Positions 1 to 7,863 of a stretch of 52,950 nucleotides of DNA are shown here, one piece after another. The stretch is from positions 1 through 52,950 of the forward strand of contig CATONX010000015.1 of NCBI GenBank assembly GCA_951801675.1, in the 5' to 3' direction. This DNA is from an uncultured Eubacteriales bacterium. Its GTDB lineage: Bacteria; Bacillota; Clostridia; Oscillospirales; Acutalibacteraceae. Position numbers and translations under genes: made by a program. Each line of letters starts with the position of its first letter. Position 1 is the stretch's first letter. The notes beneath the pieces are model-generated. The model had not been told where the DNA came from. It was given only the letters and a program-made list of their open reading frames with translations, and did no database searches.

Positions 1-218
1 ATTCCATTTATAAATGGCGCAAATTTGCAACTAATAAAACGACATTCTCTTCCATTTTTCTTGCTTTCCCTTTTTCTTTTCGAACAGTCGGATTTTTATC
101 AATTTAATAACGCTACGAGTAATTTTATCGGAATGTGTATTCTTTATTTTGTCGCTTATACTATAATACTTTGTGAAATATCAGAATATAGCGTATGATG
201 ACACCAGGTGGTGATTTC

Positions 219-566
219 ATGTCGAACACGGATATCAATCTTTCGGTCGGAAAACACATCCGCAAGCTTCGTATGCAGCGGGGCTGGAGCCAGGAGGAAT
301 TGGCGTACCAGTCCAAGCTGACCAGCGCGCATTTGGGCCATATCGAGCGGGGCGAACAAAATCCGACTCTGGAAACTCTCAATAAAATCGCGAGCGGGCT
401 TCAGGTTGAAATTCAGGATCTTTTCAATCATACCCCTGCTTCTTTCAATAATGCGTCGAATTTGCAGTGGGCCTGGTTTCAACGCAGGCTGGAGAAACTT
501 CCGCTGGAACGTCAGGATGAAGTCCTGCGTATGATGTCTTTATTGTTCGACATGCTTGAGAAATAA
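219..566 (+). CDS. XRE-family helix-turn-helix regulator
   Basis: A 115-residue DNA-binding protein. Residues about 8-64 form one HTH_3 (Cro/C1-type) domain, including GWSQEELAYQS and HIERGEQNPTLETL, the usual recognition-helix region. The C-terminal 50 residues are amphipathic and probably dimerise. I chose the ATG at 219 because AGGTGGTGA (206-214) sits 4 bases upstream; an in-frame ATG at 195 would put this site inside the gene. A TATAAT at 162-167 may be its -10 box, but no good -35 was seen. It is followed by a strong terminator, so it is monocistronic. Its targets are unknown; regulation of itself or the neighbouring small ORF is inference. Confidence 0.88.
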   Translation: MSNTDINLSVGKHIRKLRMQRGWSQEELAYQSKLTSAHLGHIERGEQNPTLETLNKIASGLQVEIQDLFNHTPASFNNASNLQWAWFQRRLEKLPLERQDEVLRMMSLLFDMLEK

Positions 567-580
567 AAAGGATTGCTCTA

Positions 581-612
581 GGCGGACCAGTTGCTCATGG
601 TCCGCCTTTTTT
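581..612 (+). terminator. Rho-independent terminator of the XRE gene
   Basis: A 9-bp perfect stem (GGCGGACCA / TGGTCCGCC), 8-base loop, then six T. It begins 14 bases after the XRE stop codon. Confidence 0.9.
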
Positions 613-755
613 GATGGTTGCAGCCAAAACGCCGCCTTACGCTTTCTCTCATGCCTTCCCTATGCTTGTCACCCTTTTCTTCCTCTGCGCATAGGCTGTT
701 AATGGTCTTTTTCGTACCCTCCGGTACAAGTTACAATGAGGGGAGGTTTGTTTCC

Positions 756-947
756 TTGAACATCATCCATTGCAGCGATCCGCAGGAGAATCCCATTCCG
801 GGCTGGATGCAAAACCCCGCCAAGGCTTCCACGCTGATTCTCAATCAATGCGGCGGCAGGCTGATCCCCCAGGGTGCTGCCATGTATCAAAACGCAGCTT
901 CTTTTTATCCGTCCTTCTATCTTCCCAGCCAAGCGAATTTTCAGTAA
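756..947 (+). CDS. small orphan protein, function unknown (63 aa)
   Basis: A possible small gene with a TTG start at 756, nine bases after the strong site GGGAGG (741-746). It would encode 63 residues, with no predicted membrane segment, two cysteines, and a Tyr/Phe/Pro/Gln-rich tail. A perfect terminator begins 6 bases after its stop, and another terminator ends about 140 bases upstream, so this is an independent transcription unit of the right size. I do not recognise the protein. A candidate -10 (TACAAT, 732-737) is too near the start to be convincing. The alternative is a non-coding RNA with the same terminator. Confidence 0.45.
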   Translation: MNIIHCSDPQENPIPGWMQNPAKASTLILNQCGGRLIPQGAAMYQNAASFYPSFYLPSQANFQ

Positions 948-953
948 GACGCG

Positions 954-986
954 GAGCCTTCCGGTTTTTACCGGAAGGCTCTTTTT
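954..986 (+). terminator. Rho-independent terminator
   Basis: A 12-bp perfect stem (954-965 with 970-981), loop TTTT, followed by five T. It closes the unit holding the 63-residue ORF. Confidence 0.92.
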
Positions 987-1153
987 GTTTTACTAGGCGA
1001 AGTACGGCGCCCTCCATTTGCAAAAAGGAAGCTGGCCGAACAGGACAAGGCTTAAAATCTTTCGTAACTGGTAGGAATGGACCTGCAGTTCTGCTATACT
1101 AGAGAAAAGGCTGTGGTTTGACCGGCTAATACCGAACAGGAAGGAGAACGCTT

Positions 1154-1621
1154 ATGCAAGCGATATGCCATTGTTCGACGAAGCTTGGCTGTCTGCGTAT
1201 TGCAGCCAACGACCGGGGCATCACTCAGATTGCCTTGGCAGATGTGAAATCCATGCAGGAAACAGGGGCTGCAAACCAATGGACACAGGAAGCCGTCCGT
1301 CAGATCCAGGAGTACCTGGACGGGCGGCGCACGACCTTTACCGTGCCGTTGGATCCGGCGGGAACCCCGTTTCAAAAACAGGTGTGGAAGGCACTTACGG
1401 AGATTCCTTACGGGGAAACCCGCAGCTACCGGGACATCGCGAAACAGGTGGGCAACCCGAACGCATGCCGGGCGGTGGGGATGGCCAACCATCGCAACCC
1501 CATTCTTCTTATGATCCCCTGTCACCGGGTCATCGGCGCTTCCGGCAAGCTCACGGGCTACGCCGCAGGGCTCGATAAAAAGGAATACCTGCTGCGCCTG
1601 GAACAAGAGACACAGCGGTAA
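1154..1621 (+). CDS. ogt: methylated-DNA-[protein]-cysteine S-methyltransferase
   Basis: Suicide DNA repair protein that moves the alkyl group from O6-alkylguanine (or O4-alkylthymine) to its own cysteine. The 155-residue protein is the normal length. The acceptor motif IPCHRVIG has Cys123. The winged-helix part shows GTPFQKQVWKAL and IPYGETRSYRDIA, where the Arg finger region is expected. AGGAAGGAG (1138-1146) lies 7 bases before the ATG. It lacks an AlkA or Ada regulatory domain, so it is an Ogt-type enzyme. No neighbour suggests an adaptive-response operon. Confidence 0.96.
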   Translation: MQAICHCSTKLGCLRIAANDRGITQIALADVKSMQETGAANQWTQEAVRQIQEYLDGRRTTFTVPLDPAGTPFQKQVWKALTEIPYGETRSYRDIAKQVGNPNACRAVGMANHRNPILLMIPCHRVIGASGKLTGYAAGLDKKEYLLRLEQETQR

Positions 1622-1656
1622 ACCGGGAAACCGCAATAAGAAAGGAAGAAACCCTT

Positions 1657-1737
1657 ATGAAACTGCCCATTGATACGCTCCATGCAGGGCCTGAACAAGG
1701 CGGCCAGCTGCATGGAGAAACCGAATTGGCCGCCTGA
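1657..1737 (+). CDS. possible leader peptide upstream of the MATE exporter (26 aa)
   Basis: A 26-codon frame (ATG to TGA) with a good ribosome site AAAGGAAG (1641-1648), 8 bases before its ATG. It ends 53 bases before the exporter start and is threaded through three inverted repeats, the arrangement of a ribosome-stalling leader. The peptide begins MKLPIDTLHAGPEQ. This resembles the start of O-acetylhomoserine sulfhydrylase-type enzymes (D-T-L-H-A-G-x-E-Q), so the alternative is a decayed gene start. Translation is inferred, not shown. Confidence 0.4.
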   Translation: MKLPIDTLHAGPEQGGQLHGETELAA

Positions 1738-1785
1738 CTGCTTCAGACTCTGCTTTTGACCATTCCAATTAAAAGGAGCAGAGTC
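1678..1785 (+). promoter_or_regulatory. candidate attenuator sequestering the MATE ribosome binding site
   Basis: Three perfect or near-perfect inverted repeats. Hairpin 1 pairs CTCCATGCAG (1678-1687) with CTGCATGGAG (1708-1717). Hairpin 2 pairs AGGCGGCCA (1698-1706) with TGGCCGCCT (1727-1735). It interlocks with hairpin 1, so the two cannot form together. Hairpin 3 pairs GACTCTGCTTTT (1746-1757) with 1771-1785, burying the exporter site AAAAGGAG (1771-1778), with a GG bulge. A ribosome held near the end of the 26-codon frame would cover the left arm of hairpin 3 and free the site. This is inference from geometry. Confidence 0.5.
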
Positions 1786-1789
1786 AATC

Positions 1790-3238
1790 ATGCATCCATT
1801 TATACGAAAATGTTTTAAACCGAATTTACAAAAAACGAAACATGCAGCCGGGTACCCCTGCCACAAACGAAAAAAATCGGACAAGGGCGGGGCTGCGGCT
1901 GTTTTAGACCTGACGAGCGGCAGTGTGCCCAAACAGCTCCTGCGCTTTACCATCCCACTGCTTTTATCCAACCTGCTGCAGGGTTTTTACAGCATTGTGG
2001 ACATGGCAGTAGTGGGCCAGTTCGTGGGAAGCGCGGGGCTTGCCGCGGTGAGCAATGCCGCCCAGTTAAGCTTCGTCATCAACGCCGTGGGCATGGGAAT
2101 CACCATGGGCGGTACGGTTCTGGTGGCCCGGTACAAAGGTGCTGGGAACGCTGAAGGACAGAAAAACGCCGTCGGTACTCTGTTTGCGATGACGATGGCC
2201 GCCGCCTTTGGGATGACGGTCCTCAGTCTGCTCTTCTACCGGCAGGCCTTCTCCCTCCTGGGAGTTCCCGAGGCCGCGATCGGGGATGCGGACGCTTACA
2301 TGGGAATTCTCTGCGCGGGGACGGTGTTCGTCTTCGGATACAATATGGTGGTAGCGATCCAGCGGGGGCTGGGCGACGCCAGGCGCCCGCTTTTCTTCGT
2401 TGTGCTGGCTACTGTGGTCAATGTTCTTCTGGACCTTCTCTTGGTGGGCGGGCTGCATCTGGGAACCCCGGGCGCGGCGGTGGCTACCATTGTGTCCCAG
2501 GCGGTGTCCTTCTTCGCGGCGGTGGCCTGGCTGCGCCGGCAGGAGGGAGCTCTCTTTCCTGTTCGCGGCAATGGCATTCTGTTTTGCAGACAGGAAGCTC
2601 TGACCATTTTGCGCATCGGCCTGCCGAGCGCCGCTCAGACGGCGGTGGTGAACCTGTCTTACCTGCTGGTCACCGGCATGCTCAACCGGTTTGACGTGAC
2701 GGTTGCCGCGGCGGCGGGCGCAGGGTTAAAAATCAACACCTTTGCGGGCATGTTCAGCTGGGCGGTGGGATCGGCGGTGACCACCATGGTCAGCCAGAAT
2801 CTGGGGGCCCATCAGACGAAGCGGGCGGCAAAAACCTGTAAATGCGGTCTTCTCCTGGCGATGGCGGCTACCGCTTCGGTGGCGCTACTTGTGAACTTGG
2901 CGGCCCGTCCTCTTCTGAGTATATTCGACTCGGATCCGTCGGTGATCGAGGAGGGGGTGCGATACCTGCGCATCTGCTGTTCCTTCAATTCGCTTTTCTA
3001 TGGGGCTATGTATGTGTTCGATTCCTTTGCAACCGGGGTGGGCAGCGCGGGGCTGGCCTTTGCAAATGCTTGCCTGGACGCCGTCGGCATGCGGCTCCTG
3101 CTTTGCTGGCTGCTGGGCTTCTGTCTAAACCTAGGAGCGCAAGGGATCTATTGGGGACAGGCTCTTTCCTCCGTCCTTCCCGCCATGGCAGGCGGCGTCT
3201 ACTTTCTGTGCGGCCGCTGGAAACGAAGGCCTCTTTGA
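1790..3238 (+). CDS. MATE-family multidrug/cation antiporter
   Basis: Integral membrane exporter of 482 residues that would extrude organic cations or drugs in exchange for Na+ or H+. About twelve hydrophobic segments are visible from residue 50 onward. Family motifs include SVPKQLLRFTIPLLLSN, GFYSIVDMAVVGQFVG and, midway, AGLKINTFAGMFSWAVG. The first 38 residues are a basic Cys/Lys-rich extension not usual for the family. There is no later ATG or GTG before the conserved start, and AAAAGGAG (1771-1778) supports the ATG at 1790. The site lies in a hairpin after a short leader frame, which suggests induced translation. The substrate cannot be told. Confidence 0.93.
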   Translation: MHPFIRKCFKPNLQKTKHAAGYPCHKRKKSDKGGAAAVLDLTSGSVPKQLLRFTIPLLLSNLLQGFYSIVDMAVVGQFVGSAGLAAVSNAAQLSFVINAVGMGITMGGTVLVARYKGAGNAEGQKNAVGTLFAMTMAAAFGMTVLSLLFYRQAFSLLGVPEAAIGDADAYMGILCAGTVFVFGYNMVVAIQRGLGDARRPLFFVVLATVVNVLLDLLLVGGLHLGTPGAAVATIVSQAVSFFAAVAWLRRQEGALFPVRGNGILFCRQEALTILRIGLPSAAQTAVVNLSYLLVTGMLNRFDVTVAAAAGAGLKINTFAGMFSWAVGSAVTTMVSQNLGAHQTKRAAKTCKCGLLLAMAATASVALLVNLAARPLLSIFDSDPSVIEEGVRYLRICCSFNSLFYGAMYVFDSFATGVGSAGLAFANACLDAVGMRLLLCWLLGFCLNLGAQGIYWGQALSSVLPAMAGGVYFLCGRWKRRPL

Positions 3239-3279
3239 ACCGCTTTGTTTGAAATGTGTTTTTCTCAAAAACGGGTCGA

Positions 3280-3306
3280 AACCGCCTTTCCGATAAAAAG
3301 GCGGTT
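3280..3306 (+). other. hairpin after the MATE gene, no T tract
   Basis: Ten-base stem AACCGCCTTT / AAAGGCGGTT with a 7-base loop. It has no run of T, so it may protect the 3' end rather than terminate. The following 30 bases show nothing else. Confidence 0.5.
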
Positions 3307-3335
3307 CCAATCTAAGCCGTGAACATCGCGTAAAA

Positions 3336-3367
3336 CAGCCGGCGTTACAAAAACGCCGGCTGTTTTT
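3336..3367. terminator. bidirectional terminator between MATE and arabinanase genes
   Basis: Eleven-bp perfect stem CAGCCGGCGTT / AACGCCGGCTG, 5-base loop, followed by TTTTT and preceded by AAAA. It can therefore act on both strands between convergent genes. Confidence 0.85.
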
Positions 3368-3481
3368 CATGAACGCCGCTTCTGTGAAAACGCAGTGAAA
3401 TGCGGATTTTTGCCTTTAGGAAAAAATCATGCAGCTTTCCTCCCCTGTCGGCACCTCAGCCAGCCGCTTTTCATGCAAACA

Positions 3482-3509
3482 AAAGGGGCGGGATTTCTCC
3501 CGCCCCTTT
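3482..3509 (-). terminator. terminator of the arabinanase gene
   Basis: Twelve-bp perfect stem AAAGGGGCGGGA / TCCCGCCCCTTT with a 4-base loop, 34 bases past the minus-strand stop codon. T-rich sequence follows on the minus strand. Confidence 0.88.
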
Positions 3510-3542
3510 GCCGCTCTTTCTAAGAAACGATGGAATGGTTGC

Positions 3543-6500
3543 TTAGCCGATCTTGGTGATCTCGATGGAGCCGATACGGCCGCTCATGGCCGATCCGCCG
3601 TAGGCCTGGGCATAAGCCGCAGCCTCTTCCGCGTTGCCCCAAATGGTGATCGTCAGCTTGCCGTCGGTCACTTCCACGTTGTAAGTGTTCGGGCCGCCGT
3701 AGTTATCCGAGGCAACGCCTTCGGGCGTAACCTGGGTATGCACGTCGTCCTTATTATCCTGGAAGTAGAAGTTGGTGGTGTTGACGGAGTCCTTCGCGCC
3801 GGTGTACATGAAGACACGATAGGTACCGTTGGGCAGGTCTACCATGAACTTGTACTCCGCGCCGCCTTCCGCGTACACAAAGTCGCAGATCTTCGCGCCG
3901 CCCGCCGCGGTCTTATAAGCGCTGATCTCACGATCAAAGCCGTAAGCCTGGAGGAGGGCCAGCTTCTTGTTGTAAACGGTCTTGTCGGTCATCTGGGTGA
4001 AGCCGCCCCACACCGGAGAAGTCTCGGTGCCGAAGTCGATCATCCATCTGGTCTGCCAGGCGGAATTCGGGTCGACCAGGGACTTGGCCTCGGAAGCGGT
4101 CAGAGCCGTACCGTAGATAACCAGATCGTCCACATAGACGGTGCCCTTGCCCGCGCCCACGCGGACATCCAGGTTGGACAGAGCATCCCCGGCAAAGAGA
4201 GCGGACATATCCTTCGCCTCGGTAGAAACCTGCTCGCCATCCACGTAAATGGCGACGCCGTCCTTATTAACGGTATACATGAAGTAGCTCCACTGGCCGG
4301 AAGGAATCTTATCGGAAGAAACCTGAACCGCTGCCTTCTCACCAGTCATCTCAAAGATGGAGTTGGAACCGGTGGTCTTGACCCACATGCCGATGCTAAA
4401 GCCATCGGTAATGCCGGAGAAGGTGTCAGAGGGGAGCTTCAAATAATTGGCCTTGGATTCATCCTCGTTGGTCACGGCCAGAACCATGCTCTTGTCGGCG
4501 TCGTTATAAGCGGACGCGGAACCGACCATGGCGCCGATGCCGAGGAGACTGCCGGAGTTCTTGGTGTAGAAGCCGTCGTTGGTGCCGAAGTTGTAGTTGT
4601 AAAGCGGGGAACCGCTGTAGGCTTCCGTACCCTCTGCGGCCTTATTGACACGGACGTTGAACTCCTTGATAGCCAAAGCGCCGTTGCGCATGACAACTGC
4701 GGTCAGAGTGGCGGTCTTGTTCTCGTCGGCGCGGGTGATTTCACCGCAGGCCTTGATGACAGACGCGTCGCTGGTGGCCCAGAACACGGTAGTGCCGAAG
4801 TCGCCGGTGCTGCGCAGGGGCAGATCAACAGAAGTGGAAGACGGCACGCTCAGCTTAGCCGCCGCGGCGTTGACCGCATCCACATCGCTGTCGCTGGTGG
4901 ACAGGCGGGAACCCCAGATGGCGGAATTGTTGCTGCCATAAGCGGAGAAGGTCATGACCTGGCGCTTGAGGCCGGATTCATCCTGCTGCTTATAGAACAC
5001 GCCCTTGTAGGTCACGCCGTTGATGACCGCGTTCATGTAGTAGGTGCCGTCGGTCATGCTCCAGGTGCCTTCGATGTCGCCGGTGATGGTGCCGTCGGCA
5101 TTGAGAGTGACGAGCAGGGTATCCTGCATGTAGGAGCTGGTGAGCGTGCCGTGGTCGACAAATTCGTAGTCGCCCACGATCTCGTCGAGCGCATAGCCGG
5201 TCTCGGAAATCTTGTCGCCGGCGTTCTCGTAGACAGCCATAACCGGCCATCCCTCTTCGTTGCGGAACATCTGATGGATGCGATCCTGGAAGCTGCCGCC
5301 GGTCTCAAACCGCTGATGATAAATGTTATAAAGCTGGCCGTCCACCACGATCATGGAATCGTGGCCGCCGTGCTTATAGCCGCGGCTGAGATTCGAGAAC
5401 TTATAGTTGCCCATGACCTTGACGCCGTATTCGTCCAGATTGGTCACGTCCTCGCCGACCGCACCGTTTTTGCCGGTGATGTCCACATAAGGACCAGTGA
5501 CATCCTTGGAACGGAAGAGGCGCTGGTTGTAGCCTTCGGTGATCTGACCGTAGGTCACGTTGAGGTAATAGTAATCAGAGCCCGGATCGTAGACAATGTA
5601 CGGGCCTTCGCCGCCCAGAGAGTAACCGCTCTGGATGCGGATGCCGAAGTAACGGTCAACTTGCAGGCCGGCCGCAGTGGTGCCGTCCTTACCCGGGTAT
5701 TTGGGCATACCGGTGGCCGCGTCAATTTCCAGCAGCCAAGTACCGCCCGCGTGAGAACCGTACACCATCCACAGTTTGCCTTCCTTATCGGCAAAGATGG
5801 TGGGGTCGATACACTGGGGATATTCGGCCACGTTGTAAGTGCCGTCCGCCAGAACCCATTTGTTATTGAAGCTTTCAATGGTACCCGCCGCGATCAGCTC
5901 ATCGAGATGGGTGTTGGTATAAATGGTGTCCACCGTGACGCCGGGCTCGTCCGGGCCGCCGCAGGTGGTAAAGCCGGAGTACACCACGTTGTTACCGAAG
6001 GTATACGGGCCGGTGATGGACTGAGAGGTAGCGAAGCCGATGACGCCGCGCTTATAGTTGGAGGACGCAGGATAGTAAATCATGTAAGCGCCCTTGGAGC
6101 CGTCCTTATTGACGTAATCCTTATTGTAGATCACGCTGGGAGCCCAGATAGCGGTGCCGTTGCCGGCATTGGTGGAACCATCCTTATGACCCGCGAAGGA
6201 CAGGTCCAGGTTGGAAGCGATATCCGAACCATAAAGGCTCGTGCGTACGCTCGTCCAGTTAATCAGGTCGGAGGACTTGGCCACGCCCTGATTGGAACCG
6301 AAGACGTAATACTCGCCCGTGTCCTTATCCTTGACGATGGACGGGTCATGTACGGAAGAGCGGCTCTTGGAATCGGCCGGATCAAACTCTTCGGGCTGGT
6401 AGGCGCGCACGCTGACGGTGAAGGTTTTGCCGGAATCGATCCATCTCTTGGAATCGTCCGCGTATTTCACCGTGAAATTACGGATGCCGCGGCTGCCCAC

Positions 6501-7079
6501 GCTGGTCATCAAAACCCAGCTGCGGGTGCCGTCGTCGTTCTCCGAGTAAAGCCGGGTGCTGACCATACCATTGCCGTACTCATTAAAGAGCGCGACCTGG
6601 GTGGTGCCCTTGCCGGTTACCACGGTCACCGGAAACAGCTCATTGACCGCCGCAGAAGTGGGGCCATTGGCGCTGATAAAGGTCGGTGCGTCGTAGTCCG
6701 GTTCCTCCGGCTCGTACTTATCCACGATCTTGAAGGAAACGACAATGCCGGTATCCACGCCGTCCGCCATAACCTTCAGGGTGCGCTCACCCATAGTGGC
6801 CAGGTTCAGGGTAATGGTCCAGGTGTTGGTTCCATCCCCATTGGGAGTGGAGACACGGTTGGAAACCAGGCCCGCGCCGGATTCATTGGCCAGGTAGACC
6901 TTTGCTGCAGATGCAGGAGCCTTCACGGTTACAACAATCGGATTGCTCAACCCGTAGACCTCCCGGTCGGCGCTGGCGGTATAGGAATCCGCCGCGAAAG
7001 CCATGACCGATCCGAAGCTCATCATGCTCACGAGCATCATAACGGCCAGAACCACAGACAACAGCTTTTTGAGTTTCAT
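3543..7079 (-). CDS. secreted multi-domain GH43 endo-1,5-alpha-L-arabinanase
   Basis: A 1,178-residue exported enzyme that should cut the alpha-1,5-arabinan of plant pectin. A signal peptide spans residues 1-29 (MKLKKLL, hydrophobic core, AFA). Two Ig-like modules follow (about 33-120 and 128-226). The GH43 five-bladed propeller occupies about 240-620: Asp245 in VHDPS (base), Asp425 in CIDPT (pKa modulator), Glu491 in GEGPY (acid) and His573 in GGHDS. Then come a lipocalin-like GH43 C-terminal domain (about 632-727), an Ig-like module (731-813), a LamG/concanavalin-like module (825-1002) and a malectin/CBM-like module (1012-1176). AAAGGGG (7087-7093) precedes the ATG. It has no SLH or LPXTG anchor, so it is probably released. 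No arabinose transport or catabolic gene is nearby. Confidence 0.93.
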   Translation of the reverse strand: MKLKKLLSVVLAVMMLVSMMSFGSVMAFAADSYTASADREVYGLSNPIVVTVKAPASAAKVYLANESGAGLVSNRVSTPNGDGTNTWTITLNLATMGERTLKVMADGVDTGIVVSFKIVDKYEPEEPDYDAPTFISANGPTSAAVNELFPVTVVTGKGTTQVALFNEYGNGMVSTRLYSENDDGTRSWVLMTSVGSRGIRNFTVKYADDSKRWIDSGKTFTVSVRAYQPEEFDPADSKSRSSVHDPSIVKDKDTGEYYVFGSNQGVAKSSDLINWTSVRTSLYGSDIASNLDLSFAGHKDGSTNAGNGTAIWAPSVIYNKDYVNKDGSKGAYMIYYPASSNYKRGVIGFATSQSITGPYTFGNNVVYSGFTTCGGPDEPGVTVDTIYTNTHLDELIAAGTIESFNNKWVLADGTYNVAEYPQCIDPTIFADKEGKLWMVYGSHAGGTWLLEIDAATGMPKYPGKDGTTAAGLQVDRYFGIRIQSGYSLGGEGPYIVYDPGSDYYYLNVTYGQITEGYNQRLFRSKDVTGPYVDITGKNGAVGEDVTNLDEYGVKVMGNYKFSNLSRGYKHGGHDSMIVVDGQLYNIYHQRFETGGSFQDRIHQMFRNEEGWPVMAVYENAGDKISETGYALDEIVGDYEFVDHGTLTSSYMQDTLLVTLNADGTITGDIEGTWSMTDGTYYMNAVINGVTYKGVFYKQQDESGLKRQVMTFSAYGSNNSAIWGSRLSTSDSDVDAVNAAAAKLSVPSSTSVDLPLRSTGDFGTTVFWATSDASVIKACGEITRADENKTATLTAVVMRNGALAIKEFNVRVNKAAEGTEAYSGSPLYNYNFGTNDGFYTKNSGSLLGIGAMVGSASAYNDADKSMVLAVTNEDESKANYLKLPSDTFSGITDGFSIGMWVKTTGSNSIFEMTGEKAAVQVSSDKIPSGQWSYFMYTVNKDGVAIYVDGEQVSTEAKDMSALFAGDALSNLDVRVGAGKGTVYVDDLVIYGTALTASEAKSLVDPNSAWQTRWMIDFGTETSPVWGGFTQMTDKTVYNKKLALLQAYGFDREISAYKTAAGGAKICDFVYAEGGAEYKFMVDLPNGTYRVFMYTGAKDSVNTTNFYFQDNKDDVHTQVTPEGVASDNYGGPNTYNVEVTDGKLTITIWGNAEEAAAYAQAYGGSAMSGRIGSIEITKIG

Positions 7080-7789
7080 GTTTGATCCCCTTTCATTTTC
7101 TTTTCCCGCCGCAGCCGCCTCTCGCTTGCAAAAGGCAACATTTCTACATGCAACGGCTACAGCACGTAAATGGCAACCTCATCGAATGCAGAAGAAAAAA
7201 TTGCACAAATCCGTCCTTTCTATCTATAAAATTTAATGAGGTTTTCCATGCATTTTTAGTGTACTACATCTTCATTTCAGAATAAAGCCAATTTTTTAGA
7301 AGAAAAAGACGGTTTTTTAAACGTTTTTTCTTCAAAGCTGGCATTTTCCGAACCGAAACACGTTTTCTCCTAGGTCCAGGATAATTCCGTCCATATCCCG
7401 CGCATAATTTCATATTTATGCAACATTTGTTACATACATGAACATACAAGATTCTCTCTGTTTTTTCCAGTGTCAAAAAATAAGTTCCGTTTTTTTGATG
7501 AAATCGGCGATTTTATTTCATTCATTTTCTACTTATGGAAAATATACGGAGAATTCAGCGTCTTTTTTTCCAATTTTCATGCACAGGATGGGAAAGCTCC
7601 GGCGTCCTTTGGCAGGCTTCCAAGCTTTTCAGATAACAGAAAAGAGCGACGTCCGTCCCTGAAAGAAAACGGCCTTTCCCTCCAAAGGTTCCCAGCATCT
7701 TCTTTGCCGCGGGTATGGTTTTTTGACGGCAGCCGTAGTATGATAAAAGAAAGCAGCCGCAAAACAAACGGCATTTGGAAGGTGATGAC
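7080..7789. other. AT-rich intergenic region with one long hairpin
   Basis: About 710 bases without a convincing gene; the open frames here lack ribosome sites and have low-complexity translations. It must hold the arabinanase promoter (minus) and the acetyltransferase promoter (plus), but I found no strong -35/-10 pair for either. Positions 7287-7342 form a long imperfect hairpin: outer GCCA/TGGC, and a 12-bp AT-rich arm 7299-7311 with 7322-7333 bearing one bulged base. It would lie in the arabinanase 5' UTR if transcription starts further upstream. Confidence 0.5.
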
Positions 7790-7834
7790 ATGAAGCGCTG
7801 CATTGCAGAGTCTGGAATAGTTATATATAAATAA
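7790..7834 (+). CDS. leader peptide of the acetyltransferase attenuator (14 aa)
   Basis: Fourteen codons plus TAA, encoding MKRCIAESGIVIYK, with GGAAGGTG (7777-7784) five bases before the ATG. It ends 15 bases before the acetyltransferase start. Its codons 8-12 are the left arm of a stem whose right arm includes the next gene's start codon. The hydrophobic stretch GIVIY recalls the stalling part of macrolide-responsive leaders, but that likeness is weak. Leaders of 9-19 codons before cat and erm genes are well known; translation here is inferred. Confidence 0.6.
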   Translation: MKRCIAESGIVIYK

Positions 7835-7863
7835 AACAGGAGGATTTCCATGACTATTCCAGA
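7811..7863 (+). promoter_or_regulatory. translational attenuator stem-loop over the acetyltransferase start codon
   Basis: TCTGGAATAGT (7811-7821) is the exact reverse complement of ACTATTCCAGA (7853-7863). The stem extends inward by one G-U and two A-U pairs, so the start codon ATG (7850-7852) is itself base-paired. The site AGGAGG (7838-7843) is held in the loop. The left arm lies inside the 14-codon leader. A ribosome stalled in the leader would melt the stem and expose the start. Confidence 0.68.

Noticed and set aside
699-932. A minus-strand frame opposite the small orphan ORF
   Set aside because: It has no ribosome site, and the terminators in this area are oriented for plus-strand transcription.
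3429-7085. A very long plus-strand open frame (1,218 codons) opposite the arabinanase
   Set aside because: It is the antisense of a GC-biased gene whose minus-strand product has a signal peptide and all GH43 catalytic residues. The plus translation has no domain and no ribosome site.
7723-7744. TTGACG followed by TATGAT as a promoter for the acetyltransferase
   Set aside because: The spacing is only 10 bases, too short for a sigma-A promoter.
7803-7831. TTGCAG-17-TATAAA as the acetyltransferase promoter
   Set aside because: Its start point would fall on the ribosome binding site at 7838-7843 and remove the leader frame, leaving no usable 5' UTR.
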